Shown here one piece after another: positions 1 through 9,902 of a stretch of DNA of 40,207 bases. How positions within the stretch are numbered: position 1 is the stretch's first letter; every line of letters begins with the position of its first letter. Source of the stretch: Eubacteriales bacterium (lineage in GTDB: Bacteria; Bacillota; Clostridia; Christensenellales; UMGS416). A model generated the notes under the pieces. That model ran no database searches and was not told where the DNA came from. It saw only the letters and a list, made by a program, of their open reading frames with translations. The position numbers were made by a program, and so were the translations under genes. The DNA is taken from assembly GCA_028693155.1 (NCBI GenBank), contig JAQUVY010000010.1, positions 1 through 40,207 of the forward strand, written 5' to 3'.

Positions 1-845
1 CAAGGCAGGTAGGACTCCTTGGACTTGCGCAGACCGGGGATTCCCATGTCCTCCTGCCGATTGACGAAGGGAACCTCTGCAAAATGTCTTTGCAAAAACT
101 CCTGATTGATGGCGGCATAAATGCCGGGGATCTCGGCGTTCCCCTTTTCAAAATGGATGACCGCCAGCTGCGGATTGATCATGCCGCCGATGGCAAAGGC
201 CTCCAGGCGATCGCCGATCACCATGCCCGCCGCCGTCAGCTCCAGCAGCTCAAAGTGGCAAAACGCCTGCTCAATGGCCTCGCGTTCGGCCGTGATGTCT
301 TCGTTGGCGTCGTGCTGCGCCGCCCACCCGTCAAACATGGCCAGGCACTCGTCGCCGTCCTTCGCGCCCAGCTCCCGCCACGCAAACACCGTGCTTTGGC
401 GGAATTTATTCACATGGTTGCGCTTGCCATGGTATTTCTTTCCGGCCAATGTCATCAGGTCGGGCACCGAATAAATATATTCGGACATATCCCGATCCTC
501 CTGCACATCATAGGCGTCGGTTTCGCTCAGCAAGCGCCGGCGGAAATCCTCATTGGCGCCCACAATAACCTCGGGCACGCCCCGTTGGCGCAGGTCGGCC
601 ATCGCCGCCTCCACCGCCGCAGCCACCGGCTTGTCCCGGGGCACCATGGGTTGAAAATGCACCGTTTCGTGGGCGTGCTGAGAAAGCATATAAATAACGC
701 CGTCTTCCTGCGCCAGGCGCAGACCCCAGCCTTGCCGCCACATATACATATTTGCAAAAGTCAGCTCTGAATTTTCAAAGGTTTCTCCCGCCAAACAATG
801 CTGCACCGACGCTTTGTCCGCCGGTGTAATCTCGTGAAACTGCAA
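1..845 (-). CDS. DUF2156 / phosphatidylglycerol lysyltransferase C-terminal-like (GNAT-fold) protein, C-terminus cut by window edge
   Basis: Reverse-strand open frame running to the window edge: LQFHEITPADKASVQHCLAGETFENSELTFANMYMWRQGWGLRLAQEDGVIYML...YIYSVPDLMTLAGKKYHGKRNHVNKFRQ...; TTG start at 845 preceded by GGAGG. Absent from the ORF track, probably because its stop lies outside the window. Confidence 0.8.
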   Translation of the reverse strand, partial: MQFHEITPADKASVQHCLAGETFENSELTFANMYMWRQGWGLRLAQEDGVIYMLSQHAHETVHFQPMVPRDKPVAAAVEAAMADLRQRGVPEVIVGANEDFRRRLLSETDAYDVQEDRDMSEYIYSVPDLMTLAGKKYHGKRNHVNKFRQSTVFAWRELGAKDGDECLAMFDGWAAQHDANEDITAEREAIEQAFCHFELLELTAAGMVIGDRLEAFAIGGMINPQLAVIHFEKGNAEIPGIYAAINQEFLQRHFAEVPFVNRQEDMGIPGLRKSKESYLP

Positions 846-991
846 AATAAGCCTCCGTATGTGATGGTTTCCCAGTTTAAAAAATGCAAGCGCGGCGCGG
901 TTTTCCCGCGCCGAAGAAAAGGCTTTCCCTTCCCCCATTTTCCTTTATTATATACCCACGAATACCCGAGTTAAATCATCGGATTTTGTTT

Positions 992-1667
992 TTACTCTAC
1001 AACATCTTTAATTTGCGCGTCGTTGAGATCCTCCACCTGCACATAGCTGTTGGGCACATCTCCCACGATGATGGCCTCGGTCACGGGGATCTGCGCGACG
1101 ACATCCACCCGCTCGCCGCCCCCGGGCATGACCACACGCACCGAGGTTTTTTGCGTTGAGCAAAATTTTCAGGCGGGTCTGGTTGATCCCGGCCTCCTCA
1201 AACTCCGTGGAAAACTCGGTGCTCACCGCGCCCACCGGCACAATGCGGATATAGATGAGCGGACCGCGCCCGGAAAGCAGTTGGCTGGCAAAGAGGGAAC
1301 CCAGAGAAATGCCAATGCCTTGCGTTCCCATTTGCGAGATGCGATCCTGGGCGGCCAGCGCCGTGCGGGTGGACAGGTCGTTGAGCAGGGTGGAGTTTGC
1401 CCGCACCATGGTCACCTTTCCCGCGTCGTCACGCACCACGTCGATGATCTGCGTATAATCGTCGGCACCATTTAACAGCTCCCGCAGGGAATCGTTCACC
1501 GCCTTGAGCGCCATGGCGCGCACGCGAGCCTCGGCCATGGCTTGCGCCACCGGCAAAAGGTTTTTTTCCACCAGCACCACCGCCGCTACCGCCAGGGCGA
1601 TCATCGCCAGCAAAATCGCGGTGAGCCGGCTTTTCCACCGATGCTTGAACAGCCTCCTTGCAGACAT
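992..1667 (-). pseudogene. yunB: YunB-like sporulation protein, interrupted by a +1-nt frameshift in an A6 run
   Basis: N-terminal part ...SLFASQLLSGRGPLIYIRIVPVGAVSTEFSTEFEEAGINQTRLKILLNAK is YunB-like; removing one A from the A6 run (plus-strand T6 at 1147-1152) restores ...KTSVRVVMPGGGERVDVVAQIPVTEAIIVGDVPNSYVQVEDLNDAQIKDVVE* ending at 992. Confidence 0.75.
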
Positions 1668-1834
1668 GACGATTCCCCCATTTCTCTTTATCTTATGCGC
1701 CGGCGCGTCGGCTTGTGCGCCGCTTGGACAAAGCGGGAAAAATAGGTTATACTATAAACTGTATTTTTGTAATCTGAAACGTGATTTCTTCCCCGCCCTT
1801 TGGCGGTATTCCAACTTGATAACGGAGGGCTTTC

Positions 1835-4800
1835 ATGCTCCGAGACGATCAGAACAATCCCATGGGAGGCTCCGACACCTCCAAAAAGAAACGCCCCGGC
1901 GAAGCATCCGGCGCGCCTCGCCGCCCATCTTCAAACACGCCGCCGCGCACGCGCAGGCGCGCGCCCGCTCCCCAAAGCGAAGAGGGCTTTTTGCCCCGCC
2001 GCCGCCCCGCTGCGCCCAGTGACCCCACGCCCGTTCGTCGGCGCGTGCAGCCCCCGATCCCCGAGCGGGAGGAGCCGCCTGCCCCGCCCGCCCAACCGGT
2101 GAGCGAAGAGGCTTGGGGGCAGGAACCGGCAGCCCCGGCCAACCGTCATGTCATCACGTTCGGCAAAAACGGCTCCATGGAGCCCACCGCCGAAGCGGAA
2201 CGCGACATGACCACCTCCGAGCTGCCCGATCTGCAGGCGCTGGCTTTGCCCGGCGAAGAAAAGCCGCCCGAAGCACCCCGCAGCCCCGCCCCGCGCAAAA
2301 AGGTTACGCTGGAGCCGCCCGCGCAAAGCGGCCCTCCTCCGCTGCCCAAAAACGCCCGGGCCAACCGCCCCTTTTGGGAGCACACGGCCGGCAAAAAGGA
2401 TTTCATGGGCTGGCTGAAATCCGGCAAATACGGTACCAAGCCCCCGCCCGACGACGGCGCTCCCTTTGCGCCCCGCAAGCGCGAGCGCAATGCCTTTGTG
2501 GGGTTGGGGCTGACCACGCTGCGTTTGCTGGTCGTGGCGCTGCTCATCGCGGGGATGACCGCCGCCGGCGTGGGCATCGGCATCGCCAAGGCTTATATGG
2601 ACACGACACCGGATCTGGATCTGGCACAGCTTTCGGAACAGGATCTGTCCAGCTTCGTTTATGACGGCAACGGCGATCTCATCACCACCATCGCCGGCAT
2701 GGAGAACCGCATCTACGCGCCCATCTCCGAGATCCCCGATTCGCTGCAGAAGGCCATCATCGCCATTGAGGACAACCGCTTTCTCAGCCACAAGGGCATC
2801 GACCTGAAGCGCATTGCCGGCGCGTTTTTCAACAACCTGCGCTCCTCCTCGGTGAGCGGCGGCAGCACGCTGACCCAGCAGCTCATCAAGCTCAAGGTGC
2901 TTTCCTCCGAGCGCACCTACAAGCGCAAAATTCAGGAAGCCTGGCTGGCCCTGCAGCTGGAGACCCAGTACAGCAAGGATCAGATTTTGGAGGCCTATCT
3001 TAACGCCATCCCGCTGGGGCAGTCCAACTATGGGGTGAAGGCGGCGGCAAAGGATTATTTCGGCAAGAAGCTCTCCGAGCTTTCCCTGCGCGAGTGCGCC
3101 ATGCTGGCCGGCCTGACCCAAAGCCCCAACACCTATGACCCCCGCGCCAACACCTACTCCCGCAACCGGATGGATCTGACCGACCGGCGCACCGACACGG
3201 TGCTGATGCGTATGTACGAATGCGGGTTTATCACCAAGGATGAATACCGCGCCGCGCTGGAAGCCGATGTGACCATCGTGGAGAAGAGCAACTATAAGGA
3301 CATGTACGACATGCCCTATTTCGTGGAATACGCCATTCAGGACGTGATCGACGGCTTTTTGAAGGCGCGCGGATTGCCGGATACCGCCGCCAACCGCCAG
3401 ACCATTCAAAACGAGCTGCGCACCGGCGGCTATCGGATCTATCTCACCGTGGATCGCACCGTTCAGCAGATCGTGGAGGACACGCTGTACAACTGGGACA
3501 AGTACCCCAGCATGCGTTATTCTCAGGATAAATACACCGTGGTGGGCACCTCGGACAGCAGCTTTACGCGCATTGAACAGCCTCAGGCTGCCGCCGTGGT
3601 GTACGACTACCACACCGGGCAGATCAAGGCCGTGGTGGGCGGGCGCTCTCAGCCCACCACCCGCATGACGCTGAACCGCGCCTATCAGTCCCACATGCCC
3701 GTAGGCTCCTCCATCAAGCCCTTGGCGGTTTACGGCCCGGCCATCGACCTGGGGCTGTCCCCCGCTTCGCCTTCGCTGAACGTGCCCCTGGCCATTGAGG
3801 GCTGGAACACCGAGCAGGGCTTCCCCAGCAACTACGGCGGCGGCGGCTTCACCGGCATCGTTTCCCTGCGCCAGGCCATGAAGAAATCACTCAACGTGGT
3901 GGCGGCGCGCGTGCTGATGGACAACGTCAGCGTGACCAGCTCGGTGGAATATCTGCGCAGCATGGGCATCACCAGCGCGCTCAACGAGGACGGCGCCGGT
4001 CTGGCGCTGGGCACCTCGGGCATTACCCCGGTGGAAATGGCGGTGGCCTACGGCGCCATTGCCAACGACGGAAAATATCAGGAAGCCTTCTCCTACACCA
4101 AGGTAACCGACAGCTACGGCGCCACCATACTGGATGCCGACTCCCTGCGCGAAACCAAACAGGTGCTCAAGGAATCCACGGCCTTCATTCTCACCGACAT
4201 GCTGGTGGACGCCGTTCAGGGCGGCACCGGCACCCGCGCGCAGATCAGCGGCATGACCGTGGGCGGAAAGACCGGCACTAACTCCGACAATGTGGGCGTC
4301 AGCTTTGCCGGCATCACGCCGTACTACTCCGCTTTCGTGTGGATCGGCCACGACAACTACAAGCCCCTGGCCAGCAACGCCACCGGCTCGACCGGCGCAG
4401 CGCCCCTGTGGCAGGCCTTTATGTCCAAGATCCACAGCACGCTCAACCTGCCCAACGACAGCATCCAACAGACCACCGCCGAAGGGCTGGGCATTACCAA
4501 GGTGGAGGTATGCGCGGTTTCGGGCAAGCTGGCCACCGACGCCTGCCGGCTGGACGCCAACGGCTATTTGCCCGTTACCGATTACTTTGCCGCGGGCACG
4601 GCACCTACCGATCCCTGCGATCAGCACCACGTTCTGAAGATCTGCAGCACTTCCGGGCTCATCGCCACGCCCTACTGCCCCGAAGCCGGGCTCACCGACA
4701 AGGCCATTTTGGCCATCCCCGGCGATTCCGTCATCCGCCAGCTGAGCGCGGCCGATCTGCAAGAGTATTTTGCCGGCGCTGTGTTTGATTATCCCACGGG

Positions 4801-5107
4801 GGACGCTTTGCAGGACTTCACCTACGACAACCCCGCTTACGCCTCCAGCTTCTGCAACGTGCACACCGCGGCGTGGGGCGCGGAGCAAAGTCAGCTCATC
4901 GCCGCGCGGGCGTCCGCGCAGACCCTGATCGACTCGCTGACCACCCGTCTGGAGCAGGCGACTGATTTGGACGCCTCGGTGGCCAGCGACCTGAAAGCCC
5001 GCATCAATGCCCTGAAAAAGCTGGCCAATGCGGCCGACACCACGGCCGATGCGCTGACCCAGGCCACCAACGCCCTGCGCACCCATGCCGCCAGCGTGCT
5101 GCCCTAA
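1835..5107 (+). CDS. Class A penicillin-binding protein (glycosyltransferase + transpeptidase, PBP1A family)
   Basis: 1090 aa; glycosyltransferase motifs (AIEDNRFLSHKGIDLKRIAGA, GGSTLTQQLIK), TM segment, transpeptidase motifs SSIK, SLN, KTGT; long Pro/Arg-rich N-terminal cytoplasmic extension. Confidence 0.95.
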   Translation: MLRDDQNNPMGGSDTSKKKRPGEASGAPRRPSSNTPPRTRRRAPAPQSEEGFLPRRRPAAPSDPTPVRRRVQPPIPEREEPPAPPAQPVSEEAWGQEPAAPANRHVITFGKNGSMEPTAEAERDMTTSELPDLQALALPGEEKPPEAPRSPAPRKKVTLEPPAQSGPPPLPKNARANRPFWEHTAGKKDFMGWLKSGKYGTKPPPDDGAPFAPRKRERNAFVGLGLTTLRLLVVALLIAGMTAAGVGIGIAKAYMDTTPDLDLAQLSEQDLSSFVYDGNGDLITTIAGMENRIYAPISEIPDSLQKAIIAIEDNRFLSHKGIDLKRIAGAFFNNLRSSSVSGGSTLTQQLIKLKVLSSERTYKRKIQEAWLALQLETQYSKDQILEAYLNAIPLGQSNYGVKAAAKDYFGKKLSELSLRECAMLAGLTQSPNTYDPRANTYSRNRMDLTDRRTDTVLMRMYECGFITKDEYRAALEADVTIVEKSNYKDMYDMPYFVEYAIQDVIDGFLKARGLPDTAANRQTIQNELRTGGYRIYLTVDRTVQQIVEDTLYNWDKYPSMRYSQDKYTVVGTSDSSFTRIEQPQAAAVVYDYHTGQIKAVVGGRSQPTTRMTLNRAYQSHMPVGSSIKPLAVYGPAIDLGLSPASPSLNVPLAIEGWNTEQGFPSNYGGGGFTGIVSLRQAMKKSLNVVAARVLMDNVSVTSSVEYLRSMGITSALNEDGAGLALGTSGITPVEMAVAYGAIANDGKYQEAFSYTKVTDSYGATILDADSLRETKQVLKESTAFILTDMLVDAVQGGTGTRAQISGMTVGGKTGTNSDNVGVSFAGITPYYSAFVWIGHDNYKPLASNATGSTGAAPLWQAFMSKIHSTLNLPNDSIQQTTAEGLGITKVEVCAVSGKLATDACRLDANGYLPVTDYFAAGTAPTDPCDQHHVLKICSTSGLIATPYCPEAGLTDKAILAIPGDSVIRQLSAADLQEYFAGAVFDYPTGDALQDFTYDNPAYASSFCNVHTAAWGAEQSQLIAARASAQTLIDSLTTRLEQATDLDASVASDLKARINALKKLANAADTTADALTQATNALRTHAASVLP

Positions 5108-5131
5108 GCAGCGCGCCCCACACCCAAAGAA

Positions 5132-5166
5132 AACGCCGGAAGAGCTGCTCTTCCGGCGTTTTTTTA
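5132..5166 (+). terminator. Rho-independent terminator downstream of the PBP gene
   Basis: AACGCCGGAAGAGCTGCTCTTCCGGCGTTTTTTT: perfect hairpin plus T-run. Confidence 0.9.
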
Positions 5167-5195
5167 CTTTGATTGGGTTTGCCCGCGGCAGGCGC

Positions 5196-6017
5196 TCAGT
5201 CCACGCCGATGCGGGTGCAGGGCGCCTCGTCGTTCAGCAGCTGGCTGAGGCGATAGCGCGCGTTGCCGATGATGACCTCCGTGCCGTTGCGCACGGCCTG
5301 CGCCGCAAACTCCAGCTTGGCCTTGGCACCGCCCGCCCACTTACGGCTGGCACCCTCGCAGTGCTGCTTGGCCAGCTCGATGTTGGCAAGCACCGCTTCC
5401 ATGTCCCGACCGCCGATGCGGCGGATGAGGGTGGCGGGATCGGCGGGGTCGGCATAAATGCCGTCCACCGACGTCATGATGAGCAGCCGCTTGGCCTGCA
5501 CGGTCTTGGCGATGACCGCGGCGGTCTCGTCGTTGTCCACACATTCCACAGCCTGGCCGTTGTGCCGGCGAAAAGCGGCCAGCTCCATCTTGCGGTTTTC
5601 CTCAAAGCTGACCGGGTCGTTGTAGTTTACGATGGGAATGGCGTTTTGCTGGGGGCAGCGCAGCAAAAAGCTGCGGATATACTCCCGCTTGGCTTCGTCG
5701 TTGAAGTGGGTATGCTCCACCAGCAGCTGCCGCACCGAATATTTTGGGTCGATATATCTGCGATAGTTTTCCATGAGGATGGACTGCCCCTGGGCGGCGT
5801 AGTCGGTCTTGACCTCCTCGTCCGCGCCGGTCAGCTCCTGCCCGTGGCGCTTCACATAATCCACACGGCCGATCTCGGTGGCGCCGGAGGAGACCCAAAT
5901 CATCCCAGGGCGCAGCTCCGCGCCCAACCGGCTGAAAATGTTATAGTCGATGTCATGATCCTCCCGACGGATGAGGGCCATGGATCCGATCTTTCCGACC
6001 AGCTCAATCTGCCCCAT
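5196..6017 (-). CDS. Amino-acid kinase family protein (glutamate 5-kinase / uridylate kinase-like, PF00696-type)
   Basis: MGQIELVGKIGSMALIRREDHDIDYNIFSRLGAELRPGMIWVSSGATEIGR...IPIVNYNDPVS...VDNDETAAVIAKTVQAKRLLIMTSVDGIYADPADP...GGAKAKLEFAAQAVRNGTEVIIGN. Confidence 0.8.
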   Translation of the reverse strand: MGQIELVGKIGSMALIRREDHDIDYNIFSRLGAELRPGMIWVSSGATEIGRVDYVKRHGQELTGADEEVKTDYAAQGQSILMENYRRYIDPKYSVRQLLVEHTHFNDEAKREYIRSFLLRCPQQNAIPIVNYNDPVSFEENRKMELAAFRRHNGQAVECVDNDETAAVIAKTVQAKRLLIMTSVDGIYADPADPATLIRRIGGRDMEAVLANIELAKQHCEGASRKWAGGAKAKLEFAAQAVRNGTEVIIGNARYRLSQLLNDEAPCTRIGVD

Positions 6018-7389
6018 TGAGAACCTCCCCCGCGGGCTGCGCATCCTCGGTCAGGCGGCGCATCCAGCCTTTTTTCATAAACACGATCAGCCCGATGATG
6101 ACCTTGCTGGCCTCCTCCACATACACGCAGGAAAACACCAGCTCAAACGGCAGCTTCCACACAAAGCCCGCCAAAAAAGTAAGCGGCAGACCGATGAGGT
6201 ACATGGGCAGCAGGTCGATGAAGGCACTGATCTTGGGCGATCCGCCCGAGCGGAAGATGCCCACGATGAACGTATAGGGCAGCAGGCGGCATATGGTCAT
6301 AAAGCTGCCGATGAGCAGCAGGCGCTTGGCCATCTCCGCCGTCTCGGGGTTGGTGGGGTTCATCAGCTCCACCAGCGGCCCGCGCATCACGGCCAGGAAG
6401 ATGCCCATCAGCGCGGCAATGACCACCGTCGTCCAGCAGAAGCGCTTGGCGTCGCCCCAGGCGCGCTCGTTGTCCCCCGCGCCTACGGACTTGCCCACCA
6501 TCACCACGCAGGCGTTGCCAAAGCCGATGAAGAAGGAGAACGCCAGGTTATCGATGGAAGCAAAGAGCGTGTAGGCCGCGTAGTTGGACGCACCCTGACG
6601 ACCCAGCACCACGCTGTACAGATTGCTGCCCACCGCCCAAACGATCTCGTTGATGAGCACCCAAACGGCGATCTTATAAAACTTGGCCACAAACGCCCGG
6701 CTCATGGAAAACATTTCCGAGAACTTCGCGGCAGCCACATTTTTTTCCTTATAACACACGATCAGCAGCAGCACCACCTGCAGCCACTGGGAGATCACCG
6801 TGGCATACGCCGCGCCGGCCACGCCCAGAGCGGGGAAGCCCAGCTTGCCGTAGATCAAAGCATAGTTGAGCACCGTGTTGGAAACCACGCTGAACAGCGA
6901 CGCAAACAGCGGCAGCTTGACCTGCTCGGTGTTGCGCAGCACGCTGGTGAGCATGGTGCTCACCGCCATGGCGATGGAACCGAAGCAGGCGATGCGCATA
7001 TACTCCGCCCCCAGCGTGATCAGCTCTGTTTGATTCCCGGCAAACACCTTCATCATTACACCCGGCGCAACCAACATGAAGACCATGGAAACCAGCACCA
7101 CACCCAGGGAGTTGATCATGCCCAGGCCGTACGCGCGCTTGATGTTCTTTTCGTCCTTCATGCCCCAGTACTGGGCCATCAGCACCGACGCGCCCGAGGC
7201 CACGCCGAACAAAATAATGTTAAACATAAAGAACCAGCGCCCCGCCATGCCCACGGCGGCGGTCGCTTCATCGCCCAGGCGGACGATCATCGCCGAATCC
7301 ACCAGGTGCATGGAAGCCGCCAGCAAATTTTGCAGAGAGATGGGAATGGCCAGGCGGAGCATATCCCGAAAAAATTCTTTATTCTTCAT
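6004..7389 (-). CDS. MATE family efflux transporter
   Basis: 461 aa, about 12 hydrophobic segments; N-terminal LRLAIPISLQNLLAASMHLVDSAMIVRLGDEATAAVGMAGRWFFMFNIILFGVASGASVLMAQYWG typical of MATE/NorM. Confidence 0.92.
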   Translation of the reverse strand: MKNKEFFRDMLRLAIPISLQNLLAASMHLVDSAMIVRLGDEATAAVGMAGRWFFMFNIILFGVASGASVLMAQYWGMKDEKNIKRAYGLGMINSLGVVLVSMVFMLVAPGVMMKVFAGNQTELITLGAEYMRIACFGSIAMAVSTMLTSVLRNTEQVKLPLFASLFSVVSNTVLNYALIYGKLGFPALGVAGAAYATVISQWLQVVLLLIVCYKEKNVAAAKFSEMFSMSRAFVAKFYKIAVWVLINEIVWAVGSNLYSVVLGRQGASNYAAYTLFASIDNLAFSFFIGFGNACVVMVGKSVGAGDNERAWGDAKRFCWTTVVIAALMGIFLAVMRGPLVELMNPTNPETAEMAKRLLLIGSFMTICRLLPYTFIVGIFRSGGSPKISAFIDLLPMYLIGLPLTFLAGFVWKLPFELVFSCVYVEEASKVIIGLIVFMKKGWMRRLTEDAQPAGEVLNGAD

Positions 7390-7492
7390 TTTTGTCCGAT
7401 ATCCTTTATACAGTAAAATAGAAACTTATTCATCTTAACATACTCCCCCAAAGAAGTAAACGCAGGACAGAAAATGAATTTTGCCGCCGCGG

Positions 7493-7520
7493 TTGACCCG
7501 CCGAGTTTGTGTGCTATAAT
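7493..7520 (+). promoter_or_regulatory. Sigma-A-type promoter for topB
   Basis: TTGACC - 16 bp - TATAAT with upstream TG, about 80 bp before the ATG at 7599. Confidence 0.65.
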
Positions 7521-7598
7521 AGCAAACAGATTCTTTGCGCCGCAAAACGCGGTTGTAAACGATAGATACTAATATACGATAAATCATATGGAGGCCAC

Positions 7599-9902
7599 AT
7601 GGCAAAGACATTAATTATTGCCGAGAAACCCTCGGTAGGCGGCGATATTGCCCGGGTGCTGGGCAGCCGCAAGCGCACCAAGGGCTACATTGACGGCGAC
7701 GCGTACATCGTCACCTGGGCCATCGGACACCTCATCTCCCTATGCTCCCCCGAGGAGCTGGATGAAAGCCTGAAGGATTGGAAATTTGAGACCCTGCCCA
7801 TCATTCCCGACCAAATGAAGCTGAAGATCCTGCCCCGCACCCGGCAGCAGTTTGAGACCATCAAATACCTGATTCACCGCGAGGACGTGGATAACATCAT
7901 CTGCGCTACCGACAGCGGCCGGGAAGGCGAGCTGATCTTCCGGTATATTTATCATGTGGCGGGCAGCGACAAGCCCTTCCGCCGGCTGTGGATCTCCTCC
8001 ATGACCGACGAGGCCATCCGCGACGGGTTTGACCACCTGAAGCCGGGCAGCGAGTATGACAACCTGTATCGCTCGGCCAAGTGCCGCGCCGAGGCCGACT
8101 GGCTGGTGGGCATGAACGCCAGCCGCGGCTACACGCTGCAATACAGCCGGCTGCTGTCGGTGGGGCGTGTGCAGTCCCCCACCCTTGCCATTTTGGTAAA
8201 GCGGGAGCACGAGATCAAAAACTTCGTACCCGAGCAATATGAAGAGCTCTGGGCGTCCTTTACCGGCTACAAGGGGCGTTGGTTCGACGAAACCAAGCCC
8301 GCCGATGATTCCCTGCGCTCACGCATCCCCGCCGAAAAGCACGACTGGGCGGCGCAGTTTGCCCAGGAGCTGGCGGGAAAGCCCGCCGTGGTGGAGTCGC
8401 TGCGCCGGGAGAACAAGACCATTCGCCCCCCCGCGCTTTATGACCTGACCCAGCTGCAGCGGGACGCCAACCGTATGTTTGGCTACACCGCCAGCAAAAC
8501 GCTGAGCCTGGCGCAGGCACTGTACGAAAAGCATAAGCTCATCACATACCCGCGTACCGACAGCCGCTACCTGAGCGCCGATATTTTCAAGACGCTGAAG
8601 ACCCGGCTTTCCAAGCTGGACATGGAGCCCTGGAGCACGTTTGTGCCCACGGCCATGGAATCGCAGCGCAAGCTCTTCGGCCCGGTCATCAACGACGCCC
8701 GGGTATCCGATCACCACGCCATCATACCCACCGGCCGGGATCCCTCCCGCGCCAAGCTGGATGAGGACGAGCGCGCGCTGTTCGATTTGATCGTGCGCCG
8801 TTTTCTGGTGGTGTTTTTTGACGATGAGATCCTCGAATATGTAGATGTCATCACCCGCTGCGACGGGCAGCCCTTCCACTCCCGCGGCAAGGCGGTGCAG
8901 CAGGCGGGCTGGAGCGCCATCTATGAAGGCATCGGCAAAAAAAGCCGACGCAAGGCGGTGGGCGAGGAGGATCTGGTCAATCTGCCCGCGCTGGAGGAAG
9001 GCATGGAGCGCAAAGCGCGCTCCGCCAAGCTGGAAGAGAAGAAAACTACGCCTCCCCCGCGCTACACCGAAGCCATGCTGCTGGCGGCGATGGAAAACGC
9101 CGGCAGATTGGTGGACGATGAAGAACTGCGTGAGCAGATGAAGGACGGGGGCTTGGGCACCCCCGCCACCCGCGCCGCCATTATCGAGCGGCTCATCCAG
9201 GTGCAGTATGTCCGGCGCAGCGGCCGCCAGCTGGTGCCCACCGAGAAGGGCATCTGCTTTGTGGCGGTGCTGCCGCCGCAGCTGTCCTCGCCGGAGCTGA
9301 CCGGGCGCTGGGAAAAAGGGCTGGCCGAAATCGGCCGGGGCGAGCTGGCCGCCGACGCCTTTATGGACGACATCAAAAAGCTGGTGGTGGACATCGTGAA
9401 CGCTTCCCGCCAGCGGGTGACCGACGTGGAGTTTCCCGAGGATCCCCGGTACAACCACGACCCCGACGCGCCCAAGCCCGAAAAGGTTTCCCTGGGCAAG
9501 TGCCCGGCGTGCGGCGGCGAGATCTACGAAAACCGCAAGGCCTATTATTGCAGCAACTGGCGCAACCCCGCAGGGCGGTGCAAGTTCAGCATCTGGAAAA
9601 ACGGCCTGGAGCGCCAAGGCGGCCCCATGCTCACGCCGGAGATGATGACGACGCTGCTCACCCAGCCCTCGCTGGACGACCCCAGCGGTGCCATTTCGGT
9701 AGACAAGACCTCGCCGTTCATCCATTGGGCGGGGCAGGCCGAGCCCGCGCAGCCGCCCGCCAAAGCGACGCGAGCCGCCAAGGCTGCCAAAACCACCAAA
9801 ACCGCTAAGGCCACCAAAACCACCAAAACCGCCAAGGCTGCCAAGACAACCAAAACGACAAAGGCCGCCAAAACGGCCCAGGAAGGAAAAGAACGTGGCT
9901 GA
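7599..9902 (+). CDS. topB: DNA topoisomerase III
   Basis: 767 aa; KTLIIAEKPSVGGDIARVLG toprim start, ATDSGREGELIFRYIY, catalytic Tyr region KLITYPRTDSRYLS, C-terminal zinc-finger-like CPACGGEIYENRKAYYCSNWRNPAGRC and Lys/Ala/Thr tail. Confidence 0.96.
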   Translation: MAKTLIIAEKPSVGGDIARVLGSRKRTKGYIDGDAYIVTWAIGHLISLCSPEELDESLKDWKFETLPIIPDQMKLKILPRTRQQFETIKYLIHREDVDNIICATDSGREGELIFRYIYHVAGSDKPFRRLWISSMTDEAIRDGFDHLKPGSEYDNLYRSAKCRAEADWLVGMNASRGYTLQYSRLLSVGRVQSPTLAILVKREHEIKNFVPEQYEELWASFTGYKGRWFDETKPADDSLRSRIPAEKHDWAAQFAQELAGKPAVVESLRRENKTIRPPALYDLTQLQRDANRMFGYTASKTLSLAQALYEKHKLITYPRTDSRYLSADIFKTLKTRLSKLDMEPWSTFVPTAMESQRKLFGPVINDARVSDHHAIIPTGRDPSRAKLDEDERALFDLIVRRFLVVFFDDEILEYVDVITRCDGQPFHSRGKAVQQAGWSAIYEGIGKKSRRKAVGEEDLVNLPALEEGMERKARSAKLEEKKTTPPPRYTEAMLLAAMENAGRLVDDEELREQMKDGGLGTPATRAAIIERLIQVQYVRRSGRQLVPTEKGICFVAVLPPQLSSPELTGRWEKGLAEIGRGELAADAFMDDIKKLVVDIVNASRQRVTDVEFPEDPRYNHDPDAPKPEKVSLGKCPACGGEIYENRKAYYCSNWRNPAGRCKFSIWKNGLERQGGPMLTPEMMTTLLTQPSLDDPSGAISVDKTSPFIHWAGQAEPAQPPAKATRAAKAAKTTKTAKATKTTKTAKAAKTTKTTKAAKTAQEGKERG
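9760..9890 (+). repeat. Degenerate Lys-Ala/Thr codon repeat encoding the topoisomerase III C-terminal tail
   Basis: KATRAAKAAKTTKTAKATKTTKTAKAAKTTKTTKAAKTAQ; DNA built from AARACC/AARGCY units. Confidence 0.85.

Noticed and set aside
1143-1154. Programmed -1 ribosomal frameshift at A-AAA-AAC in yunB
   Set aside because: The slippery heptamer is in register, but the frame that restores YunB needs a +1 (or -2) shift or loss of one A, not -1, so a classic -1 signal does not explain it.
1931-3694. 587-aa minus-strand ORF antisense to the PBP gene
   Set aside because: Low-complexity Gly/His/Gln/Val-rich translation with no domain; artefact of GC-rich third positions in the real plus-strand CDS.
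5971-7416. 481-aa plus-strand ORF antisense to the MATE gene
   Set aside because: His/Gln/Arg-rich shadow ORF; the minus-strand MATE protein has convincing TM and family motifs.
8319-9725. 468-aa minus-strand ORF antisense to topB
   Set aside because: Compositional shadow of a clear topoisomerase III gene.
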